Source: Cladorhizidae sp. MBARI D1340-BT2 (lineage: Eukaryota > Porifera > Demospongiae > Poecilosclerida > Cladorhizidae). From it: 64,000 bases of DNA. The position numbers and the translations under genes are program-made. Below, piece by piece: positions 19,964-30,130 of this stretch. The stretch spans positions 111,913 to 175,912 of the forward strand of contig JAQNBH010000130.1 of NCBI GenBank assembly GCA_028752905.1, read 5' to 3'. Position 1 is the stretch's first letter. Every line of letters begins with the position of its first letter. Under the pieces are notes generated by a model. It was not told the DNA's origin. It ran no database searches and was given only the letters and a program-made list of their open reading frames with translations.

Positions 19964-22584
19964 CTACTATAATTATAGAGTATTTGGCATGCTTACATTT
20001 GAGCTAGGTAGTAAAAGCTCCTCCATCTTTCTCATAGACCCATTAGTGAAAATACGATTGTTCATCATCGTCTCTTACTTGAAACTTTTTAATCCACAAT
20101 TATTTGATGGACGTCTTGTTTTCTGTAATCTACTTCATCTTATCACCTACTGGTCTTCAGCTGAGTCGTACACTTTTGGGTCAGCAATTTGAGGATTTTA
20201 ATTGGAACCAAAACTAAGCTGAGGTTAGTGAGCATCATTGTTAATATTTTAATGCCCATGTAGTGGAACTGGCCCAATATTGTGGGGAAGAATGTGCAGT
20301 GCAACATGGAGCTTATCAGCCTGACTTGGGACTTTGAAGTGGTTACTTGAAGCTGTGAATTATAGTTTCTTGAGGTACTAGGACTAACAAAATTATAACT
20401 TGACCTTAACATTCCTGATGAAGACTAGAGCTTCAATCATGCTAATAAATTCATACTCATCATCAGATATGTAAGTTTCTGCATTCTAAGAACCAGAACT
20501 TATGAATAGTTCTGCAATGAACTCTCTAAGTGACAGGAACCATCATCAGTGTAGGGATGGTCTTCAAGGTAAGTCACAAGTGCTCCTTCAATGTGTTATG
20601 TTCTAGCTACATTCTTACCTGAATGACTAAGAATGAACATTGCAAGGAACTATCACCAGACTTTCTCCCCATCTTCTCTCCTGGAAAACTTTCTAAATAG
20701 AAATTTAGAACAATGCAGTGCATTAAAACAACAACTTTCAATAAGTACCCGATGCTAATGCTATATAATTGGACATACATATTAGCTCCATAATTAACCA
20801 TGACGGTTGTAATGATACCAATCACTTACTACACATGCATCTGGCATTACACTGAATTCTTTTTTCTCTTGAGAAATTAGTTGTTTGCAGGATAGATTTC
20901 TTCCTGTTAGTATGGTTGTAGGCCATACAGTGACAAACTGATCATGTACAGTTATCAGGAATTGCTTGGAATCCTATCATTCTTGAAGAATAGTTTCTCC
21001 AACTTTGATATCATTTTATTGCAGGCATAGAAGAACATAATTAACCATCTATGTTTAACTAGCATTTCTACAAATCTCTTCGATCTTGAAAAAGGTAGTT
21101 GCAGCACTTGAGTGAACCATCCATGCAGGCATAGGGGGATAGAATGCTACACAGAGATCTGTATAATTATGCATTAAATTATACTGAATCCCTTAAATCT
21201 TGAAAACGATGTTGCAGAGTGTTGCTACAATAATTGTTTTACACAGGCAAATATGCTTACCTGGAATTGTTTCACTGCTAAAAATGGTTCCAGTATAGAT
21301 ATCTTAGCTGTAATTGTTTTTCAAGAATATTGATGCTACACAGGCATCCAAGAACTGCTTTGATTTTTTTCTCTTTAGAGAAAGTATTTTTTCATAGATT
21401 GCGTTCCAGTAAAAAAACTCATGCATACTATACACAGGCAACTATATTTACCTGGAATAACTCTAAATTCTTTGCCGTCAAATTTGTTACAAAATTACAG
21501 TGACAGGGTAATCTATGCTTACCTCTAAATCATTTTGCTCAGGACAAAAGTGGTTGCTCAAAGATCGATTTCTTTACTGTAAGTTTTGTTGCAGGCATAA
21601 AGAGAGAAATAGTTATGCTTACGTACCTAAAATTCTTTGCTCAATGGAAACTTCATTTTGTCAGATGATACACAGGAAACTATGCTAGCCTAGATGTGCT
21701 CTGAATTCTTTCTCACTTTAGAAGTAGTTGCTCCAGCATAGATTGCTTTGCTGTTATTTTATAATGTGAAACTGCAGAGTGATGTATGCTTATCCAGATA
21801 CACACTCTGAATTCTTTCTCACATTATCCAGGATAGATTTTTTTACTGCAATGAAATAAACAGAGTGATAACTTTAAAACTTGTGCTGCAGGATTGAATA
21901 CTTTCTTTAGGTTTTGTTGCGAGTATACAGTGAAATAGTGGAGCAACACAGACATCTAACTTGGATGCTACACAAACATCGCCGCTTAACTGGAATTGCT
22001 CTGAATTCTTTCTCTCGTGAAACATTAGCTGCTCCAGGATAGATAATTTTGCTGTAAGTTACCCAGAATGCTATACTCAACTGGAATTGCTGTAAATCTT
22101 TTTGTTTATGAAATAGTAGTTACTGTAAGATTGCGGTAGGAATGCATGTTCCAGGCAGCACAAGGAGGATTAGGCATGCATATTCCAGGCACTAGAGGGA
22201 ATTTCACCAAACCAAAGTAAATTTGTGGACATTTTCTCTCTTATTCGGAACACATGTAGCTAAGCAAGGGATTAATCGGAAGCATGTAGTTATCTATAAT
22301 GTACACATGTAATTACAGTTGATGAATGCAATTATAGAGATATGTCATTTTGAAACGTAAGAAGAACATGTAATTGTATCTAATGTAAGGGACATGTAAT
22401 TATAGTAATGACATATTAAGTGTATTATAGTGAGAAGCGATTAGAGAGTGAATTTATGTTTATCAAGGGAACATCTGTACATATTTAGGGCTCATAAATG
22501 GACACATGTATATAAGCAACATTCATATAATTATTAGCTCACATGTATAAATTTTTGGTACACACAAGAAACACAAAAGGCTTG
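19964..22584. repeat. Large degenerate repeat, copy A, left part
   Basis: Starts around GAGCTAGGTAGTAAAAGCTCC (20001). Matches in order with 27181-29820: the TTCATCATC...GAAACTTTTT segment, CTTGTTTTCT, CAGCTGAGT, ATTGGAACC, the degenerate sub-repeats, GCAACATTCATATAATT, CTCACATGTATAAAT, and ACAAAAGGCTTGTTA. It is cut at TTAA (22585-22588) by a piggyBac derivative and continues after 23537. No coding sequence recognised. Confidence 0.7.
20860..22140. repeat. Degenerate tandem sub-repeat, monomer about 110-140 bp
   Basis: At least eight loose copies of a monomer containing CTGAATTCTTTCTCTC, then TAGTTGCTCCAGGATAGATT, then TTTGCTGTAAGTTTTGTTGC and AGGCATACAGTGA, ending in a TACACAGGCA(T)C..CTGGAATTGCT linker. 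Divergence is high, so it is old. Related copies occur at 27410-27790. Confidence 0.72.
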
Positions 22585-22588
22585 TTAA

Positions 22589-23532
22589 CCCTTCCACCGC
22601 TGGATTTACACAGCACTTTTTAAAAATAGTGACGTTATTTTACATAATATTTTATATTCAACCAGGAGTGCACAAATGTCCCTAGCAACCATGGTTGATG
22701 TTATAGCATTGGTGTTGACAAACATTGTGGTCAACTGTAGGTTGCCTAGCAACTGACCACATACGTTGAATATCATTATAACATTTGATTGTTTGTTTTG
22801 ATTGTATTTTTAGGCAGAATATGGACAGAGATTACATCATGATGTAAATATAATAAAATGACAGTGTCATATTTTACTAGGGCAGATAATTAGAAACCAT
22901 AGCTAACAAACTACCTACTAGCTTTATATTATTATAGCTATATATATGGATAGCTAGTACCCGCGAAGTACCCAGGTAAATGCTATTTTTTATACAAGTC
23001 AGAAAAAAAGCAGTAATGCTAAAGGATCTTACATGTATGGCTATTTATTTTCCTGGGACATCTTGTTCCTGTTCTTCACCATCGTCAGTCTCAAGACCTG
23101 GATCCCTATGCAAATCAGCGCTACTATCTCTGGACTGGCAAAAAAAGGTTCTGAATCTACGATGTCATTCAGAGTTGCTAGCTCTTCAGGATCTCTAGTC
23201 TGTTCTCCGAGGTAGGCCCTTCTCCTTCCTCATCACTGCTTTCAACTGCTTTCAACCTCAGACAGACCGAATTCGTCGTCATCCAGCATTGCCAAAACAT
23301 AGTCCAATTTAGTCTAGAAGCCATTTTTTAATCGATCAGCTGAGTTTGACGTCACGAATACCTTGGTTACCTAGGCACTATACCTCAGCTATTTTAATTC
23401 CAGCTCTAGCAAAGCAAGGGACATCCCCAGGTATATTTAGCACATGCGTAGATAAAACAAACGATTTTATATATTTGTTTTTGTCGCGGTCATTTACAAC
23501 TCCGCCATATGGCGGATACGGCGGTGAAACGG
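22589..23532 (-). mobile_element. piggyBac-type deletion derivative, TTAA flanked
   Basis: TTAA at 22585-22588 and 23533-23536 flank a 944-bp segment. Left end CCCTTCCACCGCTGGAT; inverted right end CCGTTTCACCGCCGTAT, about 13 of 17 identical. TTAA duplication with CC-starting TIRs is the piggyBac pattern. A palindromic CCGCCATATGGCGG lies just inside the right end (23502-23515). The interior carries only a 5' fragment of a transposase ORF on the minus strand. Confidence 0.75.
23030..23310 (-). pseudogene. piggyBac transposase N-terminal fragment
   Basis: Minus strand reads LAMLDDDEFGLSEVE, SSDEEGEGPTSENRLE and LATLNDIVDSEPFF across two frames. An acidic, Ser/Asp/Glu-rich N-terminus beginning with a DD.E/L motif is usual for piggyBac transposases. 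The DDD catalytic core is absent. Identification leans on the TTAA/TIR context, since acidic N-termini are not specific. Confidence 0.5.
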
Positions 23533-23919
23533 TTAAGATACTATAAAATCATATAAAGGGCAATTCCATGAAAAGTGAAACCCTGAGGCCAAATTTTAAA
23601 AGTGGTCAAATCCTAGCATGAATACACCATTTTGAAGCCAAAAGGATGTAGTTTTAGGTTTCACAATTAGATTTTCAATTTTCCGGGTTTGCGCTTAATT
23701 AGGGATGCTTGTAACAACATTGACGATAAGAAAGGTATTCATGACCATTTTGGTGTATATCAGGGACAGATTAACTTATCCTAAAAAATACATGTAAACA
23801 GTGAAAAAATTGTATGATTGGACCTCCTAGGAGTTTCTTAAAGTGAATTATCAAAATCTAATTAATGACAGCTGTCCGCTCGGTAATTATGGCATTGATT
23901 TTTAGCATGTTGGGCCTCT

Positions 23920-23933
23920 GTACTTCCGTCACA
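23920..23933 (+). promoter_or_regulatory. GTACTTCCGTCAC motif, left subterminal
   Basis: Single copy of the element's recurrent motif, about 360 bp inside the left end and 395 bp ahead of the transposase ATG. Candidate transposase-binding or promoter site (see 24074-24122). Confidence 0.5.
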
Positions 23934-24073
23934 AAAATAGTACCATCGACTGAGTTATTTGATCAACAGTTTACTTTTGTGTGAAACAAACTCAGGTCAT
24001 CTTTTAGACCTCTAATGGGTATAATATCCACATCTTAAAAAAAGGCCACACCTACTGCACATGGTGTAAAAGA

Positions 24074-24122
24074 CGTGACGGAAGTACACATCATGTGTAC
24101 TTCCGTCACGTACTTCCGTCAC
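24074..24122. promoter_or_regulatory. Perfect 17-bp palindrome of the GTACTTCCGTCAC motif
   Basis: CGTGACGGAAGTACACA (24074-24090) and its exact inverse (24094-24110) are separated by TCA, followed at once by a third copy TACTTCCGTCAC (24111-24122). It lies about 195 bp before the transposase start. The core joins an ETS-like ACTTCCG and a CRE-like half site CGTCA, so it could be a promoter element; repetition in both subterminal regions fits transposase binding equally well. Function is inference. Confidence 0.6.
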
Positions 24123-24315
24123 AAGTTAATGGTGCACTGTTTTAGCTAGTTCTTTGAGCTCAGAGTAAATGTCAGATTAGAGTAAACATCTAGTACTTTT
24201 TACAACAGCATATTAGGATCTGGTGGTTTGTAGTGTACATAACAAAGCAGCTGCATTGGGTGTGTTGCCTAGAGCTAGCTTCCTTACAAAACTGCTCCTG
24301 AGTTACTGAGGAACA

Positions 24316-26420
24316 ATGGCTAGTGCCAGAGAGAGACAGGCAAAACGAAGAGCAAAAATCAAGGAAAATCCCGAGCTCTACAAGGCCTATCTTGAAAAAG
24401 GTCGAAAGAGGAAGGGCTCAGCACTTATCACGGCTAAGGCACAGATGACAGTGAAACAGAGAGAGGAATTTCTAATGAAAGAGCGCCTTCGACTGCGAAA
24501 ACTTCGTGCCGTTTAAGAAACCTCCTCAAAATCCCGGTGAATCCAGCAATGCAGCAACTCCTTATCGCTCCACCCAGTCATTGGGTAAAGCTGTAAAACG
24601 GGCATGCACAAGTTTGCCAAAGTCCCCACAAAAGCAGAGGTATGTGGTGAGCAAGCTTGCTGAATCAGTTGGCCTGAAAGTGGTTGGACCATCGACACCA
24701 TCAACCTCTCTGCATGCTCATGGCTCTGCACTCATCGATGACACAAAAAGGCTTGTCCATGAGTTTTATCAAAACAATGACTTTTCGTGGCAAGCTCCTG
24801 GTCGTAAAGATCGAGTCATCATTAGAGAGAGGACCGAGGGGGGGGGAGAAGGTCAAAAGGACAGAGCAGGTTCGGTTTATGCTTATGTTTCTCAGAGAAG
24901 CCCACAGCAAGTTTAAGGAGGAAAATCCTTCACTCAAGATAGGCCTGGCAAAGTTTTGCGAGCTGCGACCAACTCATGTGAAGCTATTCGATCAGATTCC
25001 ACATCAAGTGTGTGTATGTAGCTATCACGAGAACGTGAGGCTTCTGCTTGTGGCTCTGAAAGATCACACTACCTTGAGTACAGAATTTTCAGGGTTCATC
25101 AACCAAGTCACCTGCGATTCGAGCTCAAAGGAATGCACGAATGGAAAATGCTCCAAGTGCAAAGATGTGATTGATAAGTTTACTCCTGACAATAGCTCAT
25201 CGATTGCTCACTACCAGCAGTGGCGAAGTGTAGACAATCGCGTGGAGAAGCTCGACATCACAGGAACAGTGGAAGAGTGCTTCCTAGAGCTCAAAGTGCA
25301 AGTTCGGCCTTTCCTGCTGCACACCCACACAAAACGGAAGCAATCAGCGTCGTTCAAGTCCTTAGTTAAAGAATGTGATGGCAAGAGTGTCGTTCTGCAA
25401 GTAGATTTCTCCGAGAATGCCACCATTGCGAGCCAACGAGAGATCCAATCAGCTCACTGGAACCATGGCCAGGCCACCCTTTTCACAGCACATGCATGGA
25501 TAAGGCATGATGAATCCGACACTTGCAGCATGGTCATTGTTTCAGATGACCTAAACCACACGAAACATAGTGTTTATGTCTTCATGCAGTGCATTATGAT
25601 CCACCTAAAGGCTTCCTACCCTGACATCGAAAAGATCGACATCTTCAGTGATGGCCCGACATCCCAATTTAAGCAGAGGTTCCTTTTTTCAAATCTACAC
25701 GGATGGGAAATGGAGCATGATTTGAAGATCCGTTGGAACTTCTTTGCCACATCTCACGGCAAGGGGGTGGTTGATTGTATTGGAGGCACTGTCAAGAGGG
25801 CAGTTTGGAGACATGTGAAGGCTGAAAGAGGTCATGTGACAAATCCCAGCCAATATGCAGACCTCGGAAAACAACTCTGCCCAAAAGTCCACATTGAATA
25901 TGTCCCTAAGGAAGACATAGCCCAGCATACACCTTTCTTAGACAGGAAATGGGAGAACACCAAGGCAGTACCTGGGAGTCACCAAGTCCATTGTGCTCGA
26001 GCTGATGGCAGCGATTTTGTCCAAGTGTCAGACACAACTGACTCTACTGAGTGCCGAAGATGCCAGATTAGCATCTCTGACCCTCAGGTATCTTCAGATG
26101 CAGAAAGCACAGACCCGAATGAAGATGACGAAGACACAGACCCGAATGAAGATGTCGAAAGCACGGCCTTAAATGCTATCGATGTGGACGTTGGACAGTG
26201 GGCTGTGGTTGTATACGATGGAGAACAATATCCTGGGGAGGTTACTGCTATTTCTGATGTTGAGGAGGTGGAAGTGAGTGTGCTGCACAAGAGTGGGAGC
26301 TGCTGGAAATGGCCACAGCCCAAGGACATGATTTATTACCACAAAAAGGATATTGTTCGCCTTATTAGTCCTCCCATTGCTGCTGGTCACCGTGGCCAGT
26401 TCATCTTTAGTGATCTCTAA
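24316..26420 (+). pseudogene. Near-intact transposase of the 23558-26924 element (2 frameshifts)
   Basis: ATG at 24316 in a good context (AACAATGG) opens a basic N-terminus (MASARERQAKRRAKIKENPE), then a Pro/Ser linker, a region with KFCELRP and PHQVCVCSYHENVRLL, a Cys-rich knuckle (ECTNGKCSKCKD), and a presumed RNase H-like core: LQVDFSENATIAS (Asp near 25404), VIVSDDLNH, IFSDGPTSQFKQRF (Asp near 25650) and FFATSHGKGVVDCIGGTVKR (Asp near 25773). After an acidic DPNED repeat comes a Tudor/chromo-like C-terminus (VVVYDGEQYPGEVT, SGSCWKWPQ). I know this protein family as widespread and uncharacterised in animal genomes; transposase function follows from the TIRs and acidic residues. Frame breaks lie near 24510 and at a nine-G run (24837-24845). 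Everything else, about 700 residues, is open, so the copy is young or the breaks are sequence errors. Confidence 0.8.
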
Positions 26421-26520
26421 TTAACTGAACTGCTAAGTATTTGCATAAAGTGAGCTTAGTATTGTTATGACAATGTTCCACATGTAATATTTGAAGGAAT
26501 TGCAGGGTAATAATCAGACG

Positions 26521-26556
26521 TGTACTTCCGTCACAATTTAACTGTACTTCCGTCAC
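26521..26556 (+). promoter_or_regulatory. Two direct GTACTTCCGTCAC motifs, 3' subterminal
   Basis: Copies at about 26522-26534 and 26544-26556, 100-135 bp after the transposase stop codon. Further copies are at 26731-26743 and 26899-26911, the last only 3 bp inside the right terminal repeat. Confidence 0.5.
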
Positions 26557-26928
26557 GATCTAATTAACAGTTTCCTATCACGTGTGGACATGTTAAAGAA
26601 AATTTTGAATTACCATAAGATAGTACTACATTCAACCTTTAAAATGTGTGACAAAGACAGAGCTGTCACTTGTACAATCACAGAATTTCAATTCTGAACA
26701 CATGTACCCTGCAATTCCACATTTGTCTGCGTACTTCCGTCACAGGCACTTAAGAAAGCATTTTCCTTTCCCTGTAATTAGATTACAATTTTTTCTTGTT
26801 TTAATTTCAACCTCAGGTCAACCTTCAACCCAATGTATAATGAAATAAGAAACCACCCCTTACTTGATGTAGATATGATTGATTTTGTTATCTGATTTGT
26901 ACTTCCGTCACGGCGGAATTGCCCTAAA

Positions 26929-27180
26929 GAACAAGTTCCTCCTAAATATAAAGAATGTTCCCCATTAACCAGCAGATTATTCATGACAAACCTCGAAGGC
27001 TGATGGAGCCCTGAATGAAACAAACTTTACATAATAGCAACATCAATGAGTGCTAATTTGGAATAATTTTTCTAAAGTTTTGTGCAAAAATATGGAACAT
27101 AAAATAATATAGATCCATATCAATTCACTGTCCAGGGCTGTAATTTGACCTTTACTAGTAAATGTTATATATAATACTAG
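26929..27180. repeat. Large repeat copy A, right part
   Basis: Resumes copy A after the inserted transposon. ATGACAAACCTCGAAGGCTGA, CATCAATGAGTG and TGTCCAGGGCTGTAA match 29889-30022 (ATGACAGACCTCGAAGGCTG, CATCAATGGAGTG, TGTCCAGGGCTTTAA) at the end of copy B. Confidence 0.7.
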
Positions 27181-27859
27181 AGTAATTGGTAAGCTCACAG
27201 TTGAGCTAGGTAGTAAAATCTACTCGATCATTAATTCCCTGATAGCCATATTAGTACACTCTTCTTCATCATCTGTTACTTGTTTGTTTGAAACTTTTTA
27301 CTCCACAAAATTCCTCCATGCAGGCCTTGTTTTCTAAAGTCCAATTCACCTTCGATCATCTCATGCTGTTCAGCTGAGTTTTACATGAGGATGTCATTGG
27401 AACCTAAAGGATTAACCAGAATTACTCTAAATTATTGTGCTCTTGAAAGAGTGCTTGCTCCACGATGATATTTTACTGCAAAGTATTTACATGCATAATG
27501 ATAGAGTGAACTATTTATATTTAACTGGGATAGCACTGATTTCCTTCACTCTGACACTCTAGGATAGATTTCTTTCCTATTTTTGGTTGCAAGCTTAAGT
27601 GAAAGAGTGATGCTGCAGAAACATCTCTGCTTGCCTGGAATTTTTTTGACCGATTTCTTTCTCTCGTGAACAATTAGTTGCTTTAGGATAGATAATCTTG
27701 CTCTGATTATGCAGAATGCTATGCTCAACTGGAATTGCTCCAAATATTTTGGTTCATGCAAAAGTAGTTACTCAAGTTTCATGCAGCATTAGGAGGAATT
27801 TCACTTTATGCAGCAAGTAAATTTCAGGATATTTTTCATCTTATTAGGAAGACATGCAT

Positions 27860-28925
27860 GCAAGTAATTATATGGAGTACATTAAGCTAGGCCAAACCAG
27901 CTTATAAACGGCAACCTTAAACCAAATTGTCAGATAAACTAAGCTTAGCAAACTTTAGAAATGATAGACAGATTACTTTGTTCCACGTGTCTAATGAACT
28001 GACAGTAGAGCTACCTCAGAAGGTCTATTCTAAAGCAATCCTGCACCGAATGGTGCGCAATGAAATGTTGTAGTCCTAGCTTAGTCTGTAGCAGACACTG
28101 AAGCAGTTGCTTTTATGGTCAGCCTATTCCTTCGAAGCTTGCATTAGTATCGAGCACCATTCGCTGAAGAACGACATTATGAATGGTCAAGAAGTGAGAG
28201 GCTGCGAAACAACGAACTATATAGCAGGAGCATGAAGCTGTACCACGAGGCTGGAGAATGACCGCGTGAACAAGGGCGAGATAATTAAACTGCGAACGAG
28301 TTTGAAATGCGAAGAAAAAAGATTCCTCACCGTTGGAATGGACTTGTTAAATAACGGTGTTGGATCGACGTTGAAAAGAGCGCCAACGGAATATTAACGC
28401 AACGGAACCAGAACTTATTTTTGGCTCCTACTATAGCTCTTGTTTTTTACCTCAACAGAACTGATGTAAACATGCTTAGCTCTTGTTTGCTTTCCTCAAC
28501 AAAGCTGATTTAAATGTTTGTAGCTCTTACTGACTTCAACAGAGCTGTATAAATGTGATAAACTTAGAGTGAAAAACTTTTCAGAACTGCTAAGGATGCA
28601 GCATATGCAGCACTAACGAAGTACTGCTTTAGCAACTGTTTCATGTGGTGTAAATCTAGGTCAGAATAAATAGAGAAATGAAACATTAAATAACTTGCAC
28701 ATTTTATTCTCAGATGCCAATCTTCTGCAAACTAAGAATTGAGCTAGTGACATGTGCTCTATCTTGCAATGCCTCATATGGTGTTTTACTTCATGTCTTT
28801 TCTGTTGGTTTAAATCTTCCTCCTCTTCAAATATTTCATGCTGCCATGGTTGGAGATAGAAGTCTAGGTCATTTTAAAATATGTAGTGGTCTTACTGCTG
28901 ATGCATGCATGGTTCAGACAGCTCT
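27860..28925. other. Segment unique to repeat copy B, no gene seen
   Basis: No convincing ORF. Flanked by similar CATGCA...GTAATTATATGG sequences (27853-27875 and 29394-29430), which suggests an internal duplication or insertion. GC-richer part at 28190-28400 has no recognised coding pattern. Confidence 0.45.
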
Positions 28926-29335
28926 ATGAGGATTAGGCATGCATGATTAAGGCAGAACTATATAGGAGGTTTGTCATGCATGTTTCAGACAGCTCTATGA
29001 GGATTAGACATGCATGTTTCAGGCAGAACTAGGAGGATTAGGCATGCATGTTTCAGAGAGAACAAGGAGGATTAGGCATGCATGTTTCAGAGAGCACTAG
29101 GAGGATTAGGCATGCATGTTTCAGGCAGAACTAGGGGGATTAGGCATGCATGTTTCAGAGAGCACTAGGAGGATTAGGCATGCATGTTTCAGAGAGCACT
29201 AGGAGGATTAGGCATGCATGTTTCAGAGAGCACTAGGAGGATTAGGCATGCATGTTTCAGAGAGCACTAGGAGGATTAGGCATAGATGTTTCAGACAGCT
29301 CTATGATGCATGTTTCAGAGAGCACTATGAGGATT
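28926..29335. repeat. 34-bp minisatellite, about 12 copies
   Basis: Unit of 34 bp reading AGGCATGCATGTTTCAGAGA then GCACTAGGAGGATT. Early copies vary (AGACAGCTCTATGAGG, AGGCAGAACTAGG); the middle copies are nearly identical, suggesting recent expansion. In copy A the homologous place (22140-22195) has only about two diverged units. Confidence 0.93.
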
Positions 29336-30055
29336 TATACTAGAAGTTACGAAGTTAAGTAAATTTTAGATTTTTATAGGAACATATATATACATGCATG
29401 TAATTAAAGCGAGTGCATGTAATTATATGGGAACATTAAAAAATATGCATGAAATAATTACATGGATATGTGAAAATAATGGAGTGAATGTAGTTATAGG
29501 CACAAAGGCACAAATCTAATTATAGGTTGTTATAAGATGTGATGAATGTAATGATAGAGACATGTTATTTCGAAAACGTAAGAAGAATACATGATTGCAT
29601 CTATGAACTAGTAGTAAAGATATTATATGCATTATACTGAGTAGACTGAGTAGAGAGTAAATGTATGTATGTTTGTATGTTACGGGATCATGTGTATATA
29701 TAGGGCATATAAAATAGACACATAAGTAATTATAAGCAACATTCATTTATGGCCTCACATGTATAAATATTGGGTACACGCATGTGAAGCACAAAAGGTT
29801 TGTAAGTTAGAACATTTTAAATCCATATATAATATATTTTATATATATAATATAAAGGGCGTTCGTCTAAACATCCAGCACCTTTTTCATGACAGACCTC
29901 GAAGGCTGACAGCAGCCAGAGTGAGAGATACTTTACCAATTAGCCACATCAATGGAGTGCTTGCCTGGAGTAATTGTACCATGTCATTGTAAAATTGTGC
30001 ATAACTCAATGTCCAGGGCTTTAACTTTGCCCTTTGCTACTCTGTGTATAATAGT

Positions 30056-30130
30056 AGAGTGCTTGGTAAGCTCACATTTGGGTTAGGTAATAAAAGCTCC
30101 ACCAGCATCAAACTTCAGCGAGATGTATTA
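30056..30130. repeat. Large repeat, copy C stub
   Basis: AGTGCTTGGTAAGCTCACAT, then GGGTTAGGTAATAAAAGCTCC, matches the start of copies A and B, then gives way to the 39-bp minisatellite. Confidence 0.65.

Larger units (their letters stand above)
23558..26924 (+). mobile_element. DNA transposon of uncertain superfamily, TAAA duplication
   Basis: Inverted ends GGGCAATTCC (23558-23567) and GGAATTGCCC (26915-26924), flanked by direct TAAA (23554-23557 and 26925-26928). Length 3367 bp. It contains one almost complete transposase ORF on the plus strand and eight copies of the motif GTACTTCCGTCAC in the subterminal regions. Four-base duplications fit Sola-type elements, which is my tentative guess, not a firm assignment. 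It inserted 21 bp to the right of the piggyBac derivative's TTAA, inside repeat copy A. Confidence 0.75.
27181..30055. repeat. Large degenerate repeat, copy B
   Basis: Begins AGTAATTGGTAAGCTCACAG-TTGAGCTAGGTAG, like 19980-20012, and ends just before AGTGCTTGGTAAGCTCACAT at about 30057, where a third copy starts. Length about 2.88 kb. Copy A measured the same way, minus the two inserted transposons, is also about 2.88 kb, although internal parts differ: A has more 110-140 bp sub-repeats, B has an extra 1.5-kb segment (27860-29390). Confidence 0.65.
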
